A DNA stretch of 64,000 nucleotides from Eunapius fragilis (lineage: Eukaryota; Porifera; Demospongiae; Spongillida; Spongillidae), in the NCBI GenBank assembly GCA_963681505.1, contig OY811984.1, positions 6,621,947-6,685,946 on the forward strand, read 5' to 3'. The notes under the pieces are model-generated. The model was not told the DNA's origin, searched no databases, and saw nothing but the letters and a program-made list of their open reading frames with translations. Shown in pieces: positions 1-12,485 of the stretch (position 1 is its first letter; each line of letters begins with the position of its first letter). The position numbers and the translations under genes are program-made.

Positions 1-225
1 GGCAATGAAAAGTGAGCAATAATAAAATAATCCGATTAGCAATTATGTTCTTAAAAGCTCTCAGAATTTATTTCTGTGCACCATTGCACTTAATTAAGCA
101 ACAAACTTAACTTATTCTCATCTGTGACTCTATCCAAATTGCAACATTGTGTGTATACTAGCTGCTACATGTAGTACTGAATTATGCAGGTCAATATGTT
201 TCACTTAGCATTTTTGATTTATTAG

Positions 226-1223
226 GCATTGAATCTGATGCTGAAATGAAAAGTTTCTTTACTGAGTGCTCTGTGATGCAGACATTGAAGCATCCCAATG
301 TTCTTGGCTTGCTGGGGATGTGCTTTGATTCTCCAGATGGAACACCACTAATGGTCCTTCCATTCATGGCTAATGGCAGTGTGAAGGAATACCTCAAAAA
401 GCACAGAGGGCCTCAATTACAGCCAAGCACTTATCCTGAGGTAAGTGTGCTTTGCTGGTAAAAGAATTACTAACTTTGAAATCAGTTTCAATCTTTGGGG
501 TGCAAAGTAGTAGCATTAGAATACAGGCAGAAGTACTGCCTTAGTACTCACTCCCTTATATTCAGAAACTGTCACTTCAAACTCTGACAAGGATGTGTGC
601 TGATGTTGCAAAAGGAATGTCCTATTTGGCTGACCGAATGATTGTCCACAGAGATCTGGCAGCAAGAAACTGCTTGTAAGGGTGTGAACATGACATTCCA
701 TGTTTAATGTGATTTACTTGTGCAGGGTTGACTGTGATCTTGCTGTGAAGGTTGGTGACTTTGGATTGGCAAGAGATATTTATATCACCAACTACTACAG
801 AGCTCCAAGTGAAGCTAAACTGCCTGTAAAGTGGATGTCCCCGGAGATGCTACAAGATGGAATTAGTAACGAGAAGACTGATGTTGTGAGCCGTGCAACA
901 GATATCTCATGAGAATCATACAAGTGATAGCAGTTTCTCTCTTTTGACAGTGGGCATTTGGTATAACATGCTGGGAGGTGTTCAGCTTTGGAGCCTCTCC
1001 ATACCCTGGTGTGGACAACCATCTCATGCTTGAACACCTCATGAATGGCCTCAGACCTCAGAAGCCTCTTCTTTGTCCAGAGGAAACGTAAGCTTCTAAC
1101 ATCCTGTTACTTCTTTATATTTCATACTTCCTTAGATATGCCCTAATGAGGAGGTGTTGGTCACCTAGTGCAGAAGAACGTCCAACCTTTAATGAGCTGT
1201 CCATAAAGTTTAGTACAATGTGA
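226..1223 (+). CDS. Receptor-type tyrosine kinase, 3' part (kinase domain)
   Basis: Five exons: 226-440, 566-675, 726-885, 951-1087, 1136-1223 (stop TGA). They encode the kinase domain from the alpha-C helix to the end. Visible motifs are HRDLAARNC (catalytic loop), DFGLARDIY (Mg-binding DFG), a tyrosine cluster YITNYY in the activation loop, LPVKWMSPE (APE-type P+1 loop), DVWAFG across the exon 3/4 junction and RRCW near the end. The Tyr-x-x-x-Tyr-Tyr pattern and LPVKWM identify a receptor-type tyrosine kinase, resembling the MET/AXL and insulin-receptor groups; it cannot be assigned to one subfamily. Only two to three turns of sequence follow the kinase domain, so the tail is short. The glycine loop, catalytic lysine, membrane segment and ectodomain would lie left of the window; bases 1-225 look like intron. 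Confidence 0.9.
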
Positions 1224-1872
1224 AGTAATACTAAAAAATATGCATACAATCCAACGTGAAAAGATTAAGATGATATTTATTATTCCAGCTCAAGTTACTA
1301 TTACCATGTTGTGAAAGAAATGCAGGCAATGGAGCATTTGGTTATTTCGGTATCACTATAAATGGTACATGTACATATATGATTATCTATAGTGTGGCAG
1401 CCTAAACTTAGCAATGTTTGGTAGCTGCATCATACTGCAACCAGCACTTGATCAGGGATCTATTCGCTTGCTGGAAATATTACATGTACTCTTTATGTCT
1501 CCAGAAGAAACCATGCATGCTCGTGTGATAATACCATTCATTAAATGAATGGTATTATCACACGAGCATGCATCATCGATATCAATGGAATTGTAATTTA
1601 TTATTAGCATTACTAGTACACAGGGTTAAGTTTTTCAGGAGGGCTTCAAAGCTTTCCTGAATACTGATTTGCCATTTGATAATTATTAGGCGTTTGCGTT
1701 AGGTTGCACGTTGTTCACACCATGCAGTTTGGCAATTTTTTTTTCTACATGTAAGCAGCCTAAACGAGCGCTACGAACGTCTTCATTTTTTTTTTTTTCG
1801 AACTGCTGCTGGTAATTATCGATGCGTGGGTCTGGACACGAGACGTGGTGTTGCACAAGTAGCCCCGCCCCC
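1224..1872. other. Intergenic region with a perfect hairpin; 5' flank of the kelch gene
   Basis: No exon was recognised here. The stretch holds the kinase gene's 3' flank, a 61-bp perfect palindrome (1513-1573), an A/T-rich stretch, and the 16-bp motif GGTCTGGACACGAGAC at 1829-1844, which recurs near 9520 and 49738. The kelch reading frame is open upstream of 1873, with an alternative ATG at 1822. Confidence 0.6.
1513..1573. repeat. 61-bp perfect palindrome (30-bp arms, 1-bp centre)
   Basis: The left arm 1513-1542 begins ATGCATGCTCGTGTG and the right arm 1544-1573 is its exact reverse complement, around a single central A at 1543. Pairing stops at both outer ends. The lack of a loop makes a microRNA precursor unlikely; a cruciform or a recently formed foldback insertion fits better. 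Confidence 0.9.
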
Positions 1873-3684
1873 ATGTCGAGCAACTTCCACTTATCCGCGG
1901 CGCACGGCAGCGCAGTAGAACGGCTAGAGGCGCTCCGCTGCCTGCAGCAGGACGGCACACTCTGCGACGTCATCTTCGAAACGGAAAAAGGCGAGCAGAT
2001 TCCGGCCCATCGAGCAGTTCTTGCGGCAAGCAGCCCTTTTTTCAGGGCGATGTTTGTCAGCAGTCTAGTCGAGAGCACGCAGAAGCATGTCCGGCTACCG
2101 GATATAGACTTTGACGTTCTTTCTGCTGTTTTTTCGTATGCCTATGGCAGCGACGTTACCTTGAAGCCCGACCAGGTCTTGTCACTTCTGGCGGCGTCCG
2201 ATCGCCTCCAGATCCGAGGGCTGTTCGTCGAGTGCTGCCAGTTCCTGCAGGGCTGTCTGCGTCCGGACAACTGCCTCACGATACGGGCGGTAGCGGAGAT
2301 GCACGGTTGCGTAGAGCTCTCGCGCCTTTGCACGGAGTACGTGTTCGACAACTTCGAAGAGGTGGTGAAGCATGAAGAATACCTCTCCCTCCCTTGCTCC
2401 CACCTCAAAGAGCTCATCTCCAGAGATGAAATCAGAGTATCCGGAGAGGAACAGGTCTACGCAGCTGTAATGCAATGGATCCAGTACGACCTCCTTGAGA
2501 GGAGAGAGAGCTTAGCAGAAGTGATGGGTCTCATCCGACTGCCGTTCGTCTCGACGGGATTCCTGGCCAAGGTCGAGTCGGAGGAGCTAGTAAAGTCCGA
2601 GAGCACGTGCCAATCGTTCATACAGGAGGCTCGCCTATACAAGTCCTCACCAGAGAAACGGGCCCATCTCGGTCCCAGTCCAAGGGGAAGGCCCAGGAAA
2701 CCCTCGGGGCTACAGGACGTCATCTTGGCCGCCGGAGGCATGAGTAAGGTCAGCTCGCTGTCGTCCGTGGAGCAGTACAGCGGGCACACAGAGGAATGGA
2801 CATCCCTGGGGGAGATGACCGCACCGCGGTACGGGCACGCAGCATGTCGCATGGGGGTGTACCTCTACGTCATCGGAGGCTACAACGAGAGCGAAGGCTA
2901 CCTCAGACTGGTGGAGCGTTACAACCTCAGAAACAACAGCTGGCACGCAGTTACCCCCATGCACACCGCAAGACGGTAGGTTACCTCAAAACGAAATTTG
3001 TATTTTTTGTCCCGCAACACGCTTGTGTGGCTGGCAAAAAATAATAATTGATGGGGTTAATCATGCCTATGAATGACCACACCCAATCCCTCCCCTCCCA
3101 GGTATCACAGCATAGAAGTCCTCTATGGCCTCATCTACGTCACAGGAGGTCAGACCGATAAGGGTGTTATCAACCTCATGGAACGCTACGACCCAGAATT
3201 AGACATCTGGACCCCCAGCCGTCCCATGTGCTCCCCGCGAATGTACCATGGGGCAGCAGTGGTGGACGGCCTGCTCATGGTCGTGGGTGGCCATGATGGC
3301 TTCAAGAGGCTAAGCTCCACTGAACTCTTCAACCCCACCTCTGAGCAGTGGACCACTGTTGCCCCAATGATGTCACCCAGGTCAGTTGTAGGCGTAGCCA
3401 CAATGAGAGGGGCAGTCTTTGTGGCGGGAGGGTATGATGGTCAACGCCACCTCAACACAGTTGAGTACTACGACACTGAAGTGAATAGGTGGCATCCTGG
3501 ACCTCCCATGACACATTCCCGGTCAGCACTCGGATTGGTCACCTACAATGGGTGCTTGTATGCATGTGGAGGCTTCAATGGAAGCATTACAAGTTCAGTT
3601 GAGCACTTGTCGCCAGGCAACCATAAATGGGAGCCAGCTGCAAGCATGAACATGGCTAGGGTTCACTTTGGCATGACATCGTAA
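1873..3684 (+). CDS. Kelch-like protein (BTB-BACK-kelch), CUL3 substrate adaptor
   Basis: Two exons, 1873-2975 and 3102-3684, give about 561 residues, normal for a KLHL protein. The order is BTB domain (about residues 10-125, with GTLCDVIF and PAHRAVLAASSPFF), BACK domain (about 130-235), a basic linker with RGRPRKPSG, then six kelch repeats, each with the Gly-Gly doublet and a spaced Tyr and Trp (AAGGMS, VIGGYN, VTGGQT, VVGGHD, VAGGYD, ACGGFN). In this family BTB-BACK binds cullin-3 and the kelch propeller picks the substrate for ubiquitination. The single intron falls inside kelch repeat 2. ATG 1873 was chosen because the BTB domain starts about 20 residues later; the upstream in-frame ATG at 1822 would add 17 residues. 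The exact KLHL orthologue is not clear. The gene is convergent with UBE2C, with 181 bp between stop codons. Confidence 0.92.
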
Positions 3685-3865
3685 TAGTGGTAGGGATAGA
3701 AATCACACACCACATACACGTGCACAGTGAGATGTATGACATAAATAGAACTGATTCTATCACAGATCAGTCATATACACATAGACAGTGAGAAATGAGG
3801 CTGACATAATAACAACATGGACTCTAGAGAGACAAGCACACAGGAACACATCTAGATAGGGTTAT

Positions 3866-5103
<1,238 letters not shown>

Positions 5104-5170
5104 TAGCCGCAACAAAAAAATTTGAATTTGTGGAGCACGTGATTCGATACCGGATAATCCCGTATATGGC
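5104..5170. promoter_or_regulatory. 67-bp divergent promoter, UBE2C / dipeptidase
   Basis: Only 67 bp separate the two start codons, so both core promoters must lie here or inside the transcribed regions. It contains an E-box, GCACGTGA. No TATA box is visible on either strand. Confidence 0.55.
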
Positions 5171-7997
5171 ATGGGCGCAATAATTGGCCTAGCACTTTTC
5201 GCCTCTGCAGTTCTATTTTCACTCGCACAGTGCTTGCCTCATCACGATGAGGCCTACTATAGAGCTAAGAGGTTTCTGCAAAGCTACCCTCTTATTGACG
5301 GGTAAGTGCGCAAGTGTTAAACTTATTAAGCTGACGAGGAGGGGCGGGGCTACTGTGGTACGAATTTTTATAACGTTTCGGCACCGCTTCGCTTTTCCAC
5401 CTAGTCACAATGATCTTGCTGAGCAGCTACGTGAAGTCTTTATGAACCAGGTACAGACCGTCGACCTGACTAAGAACTACTCCGGAGCGGACCCAAAGAT
5501 TTACGGCCCTAGCTGGCACACTGACATCCCCCGTCTGAAGGCTGGAGGGGTGGGAGGGCAGGTAAGTAGCAGTCCGATAGCCCACATCAATGCCCTCCAT
5601 CTTCTTTATCTGTCTCCATCCCTCTACTCGTTCCATTTCTCCCCTCCCTCCCTCCCTCCCTCTCTTCATCTCATTAGTTCTGGTCTGCATACATGGGCTG
5701 TTCTTCGCAATACGCTGATGCTACGAGGACGTTTCTAGACCAAATAGACGTCGTCAGACAGTTTGTCGCTCAGTACCCAACAGTCTTTAAGTTTGTCACC
5801 ACTGCTGATGATATTGAAGATGCAATCACCCAGGGCTACATAGCATCCCTGATCGGCGTGGAGGGAGGGCACGCTATTGATAGCAGCCTGGGCACCCTCA
5901 GACAGCTCTACCAGTTGGGAGCGAGGTACATGACCCTCACACATACCTGCAACACGCCCTGGTGAGTTTTATGCTCCATCCGGGAAGACCATAGGTTTCA
6001 TGTGTAGATATCCACACTAGGGCTCACAGCTGTGTTGATCCCACACCACTTGGGCTCAATGATTTTGGAATCGTAAGTGTGTACCCTCTTGAGAGAGTTA
6101 GCCACATTTAAATAACCACTTTCTTCTGTCCTCCTCCTCTCCCTCATCCTAATCTTCATCCGCTTCCCTGTTCTCCCCTTCTTTCTCTCCTCCCCTTCTA
6201 CCTCTCCTCCCCTTCCTGCCTCTCCTCCCCTTCCTTCCTCTCCTCCCCTTCCTTCCTCTGCACCCCTCCCTTCCTCTCCTCCCCTTCCTTCCTCTCCTCC
6301 CCTTCCTTCCTCTCCTCCCCTTCCTTCCTCTCCTCCCCTTCCTTCCTCTCCACCCCTTCCTTCCTCTCCTCCCCTTCCTTCCTCTCCTCCCCTTCCTTCC
6401 TCTCCTCCCCTTCCTTCCTCTCCTCCCATTCCTTCCTCTCCTCCCCTTCCTTCCTCTCCTCCCCTTCCTTCCTCTCCTCCCCTTCCTTCCTCTCCTCCCC
6501 TTCCTTCCTCTCCTCCCCTTCCTTCCTCTCCTCCCCTTCCTTCCTCTGCTCCCGTTCTTCCCCTGCTCCCCTCCTCACCCTCTTCCTGCTCCACCCTCTT
6601 TCCTTACCCCACCTTCTCTCCCCTCCTTCAGAGAGTCGTGTCTGAAATGAACCGTTTGGGTATGCTCGTGGACATTTCCCATGTCTCTAACTATACCATG
6701 AGTGACGTTCTTGACGTTAGCAAAGCACCAGGTATGTCATCCTTGGATACCTTGTCACCCTTGGTACCATGTAACTCTTGGATTGGTTACTTGTGACCCT
6801 TGCCACTCCACCCTCATCCAGTCATCTTCAGTCATTCTTCAGCCTATGCGCTGTGCTCCAACCCCAGGAATGTTCCTGACAACATCCTTATGAGAATGGT
6901 AAGTGTATGGGGCAACACAGCACTTGAATAATGGGATTGCAATATTATGTAGTTGATTTTTGTTAGCTTTGATGATGAAGCAGCCCTAGTTATTGTACTG
7001 GTTAGTATTTAATGTACCACAAGCAAATTGTAGGACTGTAAATTGTCAGATGCCATACCATTTCATCTCCTTCGTTAGGCATCCACATATGCCACACTTA
7101 ACAGTAACCTTATCTCATTTCATTTTTGTCCTACTCTCTATTTTTATATCATCTCTCCCCTTCCTCCTCCCAACGTGCAGCCCAAAAATGGAGGAGTGGT
7201 GATGGTCAATTTCTATCCCTACTTTGTCAGCTGTAGTGCTGCGGCTTCATACTTGCAGGTTGCAGGTAATGGACGTCACGTTTAAATGGATAGTTACAGG
7301 TGCAGGCAAATCTTTCTGATCATTGATTCTCTTCCACAGACCACATTGATCATATAGTGAAGATAGCAGGGGTGGACTACGTCGGCATTGGGAGTGACTT
7401 TGATGGAATAACTGTGTGAGTGGTGCTTTGTGTCATTGGTCTGCAGTAAGGTGTAACACACATGTATGTGTACGCAACGCTCTGCACATTTATCACAGTG
7501 TGCCTGTTGGTCTTGAAGATGTGTCAAAGTATCCAAATCTGTTTGCTGAGTTGATCAGACGTGGTTACAGCGACGACGATCTGCAGAAGATTGCCAGGTT
7601 AAACCTGTTGAGGGTACTTAGAGCTGCTGAGCAGGTTAGTTATCCTCCCCACCTCCACTCCCCCATTCCCATCTCCACTCCCCCTATTCCCATCTCACCT
7701 CACCCCATTCCACACCTCACCCCATTTCCATCCCACCTCGCCCCATTCCCACCCCACCTCGCCCCATTCCCATCCCACCTCGCCCCATTCCCATCCCACC
7801 TCGCCCCATTCCCATCCTCACCTTTCATCTTTGTATATCTGTATTTGTAGTCCTGTAGTTTAGCACCGTTGGGCACCTGATCCCACCCCACCGCCCACCC
7901 ACCCACTTTGCAGGTGAGCCAGTCATTGAGCAACGAAATCCCTGACAACAGCCATATCTCACCACAACCAAACTCAACATGCAGACCTGACTTTTGA
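5171..7997 (+). CDS. Membrane dipeptidase-like zinc peptidase (M19)
   Basis: Ten exons: 5171-5301, 5405-5561, 5678-5961, 6021-6072, 6632-6731, 6822-6898, 7181-7265, 7340-7415, 7499-7634, 7914-7997; 393 residues. A hydrophobic signal peptide ([16 protein letters not shown]) leads into PLIDGHNDL. The binuclear zinc ligands known from DPEP1 are in place: HND (45-47), EGGH (Glu about 158), ISHVS (His about 225) and FSHSSA (His about 246). The sequences GGQFWS and CNTPW, and GSDFDG and [10 protein letters not shown], are close to vertebrate DPEP1. The family hydrolyses dipeptides such as cystinyl-bis-glycine and converts leukotriene D4 at the cell surface. The last exon ends NSTCRPDF without the hydrophobic tail of a GPI-anchor signal, so this form may be secreted. 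Orthology to DPEP1, 2 or 3 cannot be decided. Confidence 0.93.
6175..6560. repeat. 18-bp minisatellite in dipeptidase intron 4
   Basis: Some 21 units of CTCCTCCCCTTCCTTCCT with few variants. The 198-residue Glu/Arg/Gly reading frame on the minus strand comes only from the 18-bp (6-codon) period. Confidence 0.9.
7640..7825. repeat. Pyrimidine-rich minisatellite at the 5' end of dipeptidase intron 9
   Basis: Units near CCCCATTCCCATCCCACCTCG (about 19-21 bp) begin within about 10 bp of the splice donor at 7635. Confidence 0.8.
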
Positions 7998-9758
7998 TAG
8001 GCTGTTGTTTTTTATTTTGTATTCCATTGGTTGGGGGAGGTGAAGGGGATGGAGGGATTAAGACAGTCTGCTTTGATGCAAGAGACATTGTAGCATATCA
8101 TAATGTGTTCTATGGTTTGCTAAGTAACCCGCTTGGACCAAAACCGTGGATGTAGGAAGAGGTTCTTTTTGCTTCTCTCAATATTTGTGTACATCATCAG
8201 AGAGTTGCTGCTTCCAGTGATACCTATATTTTAAACGAGGGGAGAACATGGAGTGCAGCAATTCTTCTCTCTGTTGAATGGACTTGTTCAGTACCAAGTC
8301 AACAAAAACCAGATTAGAGATTAGAACACTAGCTGTTTATAAATTTCATTATCAATGTAGTATTTAAGTTTCCAGGCATAGGTTATAAGCAAGTTATCCC
8401 CTTGCCAGCATTGTCAGGCCATATGGCTCAACCAAACCCAAACATGGCAGGATGTGGTATTTACTGTTGCAGAAGTTGCATTTTCGAAATTGATTAAGAA
8501 AGCAACTTGTTAAATGTGTACACAGGTATATGCGCACAAGTGTGCAGATTTATATGCTCACACATTCCTACACACAAACTCATGCACACACACATACATG
8601 ACACAAAATGACACACTGATGAGCATAGTCAAATGCAATTGCAATTTCAATTTTTTACTCGACTCTAGGTATGCCCTTGTTCCAACTAGTGCAAGCAGTA
8701 TCCCTTGGAATTCCCAACGCGTGGTGCCCTGGGACTCCATGACATGTCATCTGCACGCATGACATAGACATGTGCGTCTTGCAATGTGGCTCGGAGCATG
8801 TGACATTACACAGAGCGAACAGAGTCAAGTGTCAAGTGTTTACGTGCATGTGTGGAGGAACAAGCTCTAAAAATGATGCATGAGCACTATACTTAAAGAG
8901 AAAAACTCTCTACAACAAAAACACTCGATATTGCTCAGGTTGCTGAAGGTAAGGAAGACACTGGTTCAAAAACTAACTATTCTTCTCAGCTATGAGGTGT
9001 TAACGCCTAATCACAACAATCTTATCTAAAGAACTGCGCATAATACACATCCTGCATTTCCTTCCTAGTTAAATTGTATGTTCTACCAGTCGCTGCAGAG
9101 GGCTGAATACAAAATGTCTGATGCATCCACCTCCAAGATATCATTACGATGGGGATAAGAGAAAGATGCAGGTGGGTTACATGAATGGAGGAATTTTACA
9201 GTGATGCTATGGTTTTGCGAGTTAATGCTGAGTACACAACAAGCCAACTGGAACCATCATAGGCAACAGTAACATAAGAACCTATGGAAGGAATTGGAAG
9301 AGAAGCAACATCCTGATCCAATGAAACTGCTTCTGTTCTTAAGACAGTACTGCTTGAAAATTCCTTTCTGTTGTTGTGGGATGGAGAATGAAGTATTAGG
9401 TCAAACGATGCACTGAGAGAAATTGACGTCTCTGAGGACTCTATGCACGTTCGTTATGCAGTTGTTTCGTTCCCAGGCCATAATGACGTAAGCATTAATT
9501 GCATTGTACTTACGTCATGGTCTGGATACGAGACCACACGGGCATTGGGAAGTCTTTATGTTACTAGCGGGGTGTGTGGCAAATAATTACAGCTCCATTA
9601 GCAGTGCCGATTCCTATGCATGTGTACCTACATGTAACCCCCCTGGAGCAAGTGCCAACAGAGATAACTGACAGCCCTCTAAAATCTGGTTAGTTTATTA
9701 ATAAACGCACTAATGGTTTAATAATTTAAATTGTGACTATTTCGTGGGCGTTGACGGT
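7998..9758. other. Intergenic region between the dipeptidase and IMPA-a
   Basis: No coding exon was recognised in 1.76 kb. The only structured element is an imperfect inverted repeat at 9464-9535. The rest is A/T-rich single-copy-looking sequence with a short CA-rich patch near 8580. Confidence 0.6.
9464..9535. repeat. 72-bp imperfect hairpin element (copy 1)
   Basis: The left arm GTTTCGTTCCCAGGCC...ATGACGTAAG pairs with the right arm CTTACGTCATGGTCTGG...GAGAC; the inner 10 bp (ATGACGTAAG / CTTACGTCAT) are perfect. The inner arms resemble a CRE/ATF site. The outer motif recurs at 49685-49752 as a hairpin and at 1829-1844 as a half. Confidence 0.65.
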
Positions 9759-10076
9759 ATGGATTCAGACATTCAGGTTTGGTACGACGCTGCCATTGAG
9801 ATAGCAAAGCAGGCTGGAGCGGTAGGTCAGCGGCATTAGCCCGGGGACGCTAGGTAAAAGTTATGTACCCTTGATAACAGATAGCCTTGGATGCCTACCA
9901 CAGGGAGAAACATGTGGAGTTGAAGGGCTCCTCTGCCGACCTTGTCACGGAAACGGACAAGAAAGTGGAAGACCTCATCCAATCGTACCTGAAAGAGAAG
10001 TTTCCGTCCCACAGGTAAGGCCTCTATATGTATAGGCTTATTTGACCACGAGGAAATATTTGTGCAACACACACGC

Positions 10077-10121
<45 letters not shown>

Positions 10122-12425
10122 CACACACACACACATATACATGCACGTACACATACGCACGCACACACATGCACACACTCACAGGCGGCACACACAAGCA
10201 CGCACACACATCGGAGCTTTTTGCATGTATATGCGTTATTCAAGGTTCTGGAGTTATGTTGCTGCAATTATATCAGTACTGTTCAATGCTCTGCAGCTTT
10301 ATAGGAGAAGAAACAGTTAAAGATGCCAAACTAACTGATTCTCCCACATGGATGGTTGACCCCATTGATGGTACTTCAAACTTTGTTCACAGGTAAAATG
10401 TGGCCCATTTATACATATGCAGACAACCAGTTTATGCTGCAATTTTTACGATGGCTGGCAACATGTATGGGCATGTATCACATGTGGTGTGGTGTGTGTG
10501 TGTGTGTGTGTGTCTCCTATTGTGTTACCATGTGTTTGTTCTTGTGTTTGTCTACTCCAGGTTTCCTTTCTCTGCTATCTGCGTTGGTCTAGCAGTGAAA
10601 AAGGAGGTGGGATAAGGAGTGTTCCAAGTGTTAGAACGTGCATGTGTGTGTATTTGTATGGGGTGTGGGTATTTGTGTGGATGTATGTATGTATCTCTGC
10701 ATTCCTGTGAGGATAATAATGGACCCTACCATATAGCCAGTGGTGGGTGTGGTCTACAACTTCATCTTGGACCAGCTGTACTCTGCCAAGAAGGGTCACG
10801 GAGCCACACTGAACGGCAAGCCTATCCATGTATCAAAGTGCACAGGTACGTTGTGTCAGGTGACCCAAACCTTATCAAACACACGGTCACATGGCCTTGA
10901 ACTTTAAAACATATATATTTGTATGCTCTCTATATTAGAGCTGACGCGATCGTTAGTGCTGGCTGAGTTAGGCAACATCCGACCTCCAGACGTCTTGAAA
11001 ACAAAACTGGACACTATATACAGTCTTGCGGTGGAACCCAACCCCATCCATGGGTGAGTCCCCAACACTCCTCCATCTGTCCCCCTCTGCCCAACACTCC
11101 TCCATCTGTCCCCCTCTGCCCAACACTCCTCCACCTGTCCCCCTCTGCCCAACACTCCTCCACCTGTCCCCCTCTGCCCAACACTCCTCCACCTGTCCCC
11201 CTCTGCCCAACACTCCTCCACCTGTCCCCCTCTGCCCAACACTCCTCCATCTGTCCCCCTCTGCCCAACACTCCTCCATCTGTCCCCCTCTGCCCAACAC
11301 TCCTCCATCTGTCCCCTTCTGCCCAACACTCCTCCACCTGTCCCCCTCTGCCCAACACTCCTCCACCTGTCCCCCTCTGCCCAACACTCCTCCACCTGTC
11401 CCCCTCTGCCCAACACTCCTCCACCTGTCCCCCTCTGCCCAACACTCCTCCACCTGTCCCCCTCTGCCCAACACTCCTCCACCTGTCCCCCTCTGCCCAA
11501 CACTCCTCCATCTGTCCCCCTCTGCCCAACACTCCTCCACCTGTCCCCCTCTGCCCAACACTCCTCCACCTGTCCCCCTCTGCCCAACACTCCTCCATCT
11601 GTCCCCCTCTGCCCAACACTCCTCCACCTGTCCCCCTCTGCCCAACACTCCTCCACCTGTCCCCCTCTGCCCAACACTCCTCCATCTGTCCCCCTCTGCC
11701 CAACACTCCTCCATCTGTCCCCTTCTGCCCAACACTCCATCTGTCCCCCTCTGCCCAACACTCCTCCATCTGTCCCCCTCTGCCCAACACTCCTCCACCT
11801 GTCCCCCTCTGCCCAACACTCCTCCACCTGTCCCCCTCTGCCCAACACTCCTCCACCTGTCCCCCTCTGCCCAACACTCCTCCACCTGTCCCCCTCTGCC
11901 CAACACTCCTCCACCTGTCCCCCTCTGCCCAACACTCCTCCATCTGTCCCCCTCTGCCCAACACTCCTCCATCTGTCCCCCTCTGCCCAACACTCCTCCA
12001 TCTGTCCCCCTCTGCCCAACACTCCTCCATCTGTCCCCCTCTGCCCAACACTCCTCCACCTGTCCCCCTCTGCCCAACACTCCTCCACCTGTCCCCCTCT
12101 GCCCAACACTCCTCCACCTGTCCCCCTCTGCCCAACACTCCTCCACCTGTCCCCCTCTGCCCAACACTCCTCCACCTGTCCCCCTCTGCCCAACACTCCT
12201 CCACCTGTCCCCCTCTGCCCAACACTCCTCCACCTGTCCCCCTCTGCCCAACACTCCTCCACCTGTCCCCCTCTGCCCAACACTCCTCCACCTGTCCCCC
12301 TCTGCCCAACACTCCTCCACCTGTCCCCCTCTGCTCCACATTGGCATCTCCCACATAACTCTTACATTAATTACATCCATTAATTACATCCCTCCACACT
12401 CATACCTTATGTATCTACACGTACA

Positions 12426-12485
<60 letters not shown>

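Noticed and set aside
5104-5172. Upstream in-frame Met for UBE2C (start 5172)
   Set aside because: It would overlap the dipeptidase start codon and lengthen the N-terminus beyond the family norm.
5998-6594. Glu/Arg/Gly-rich frame of 198 codons on the minus strand
   Set aside because: Made by an 18-bp minisatellite in a dipeptidase intron; no start context or conserved sequence.
8514-8762. 82-codon frame in the intergenic region
   Set aside because: CA-rich, no splice or start context, no recognisable sequence.
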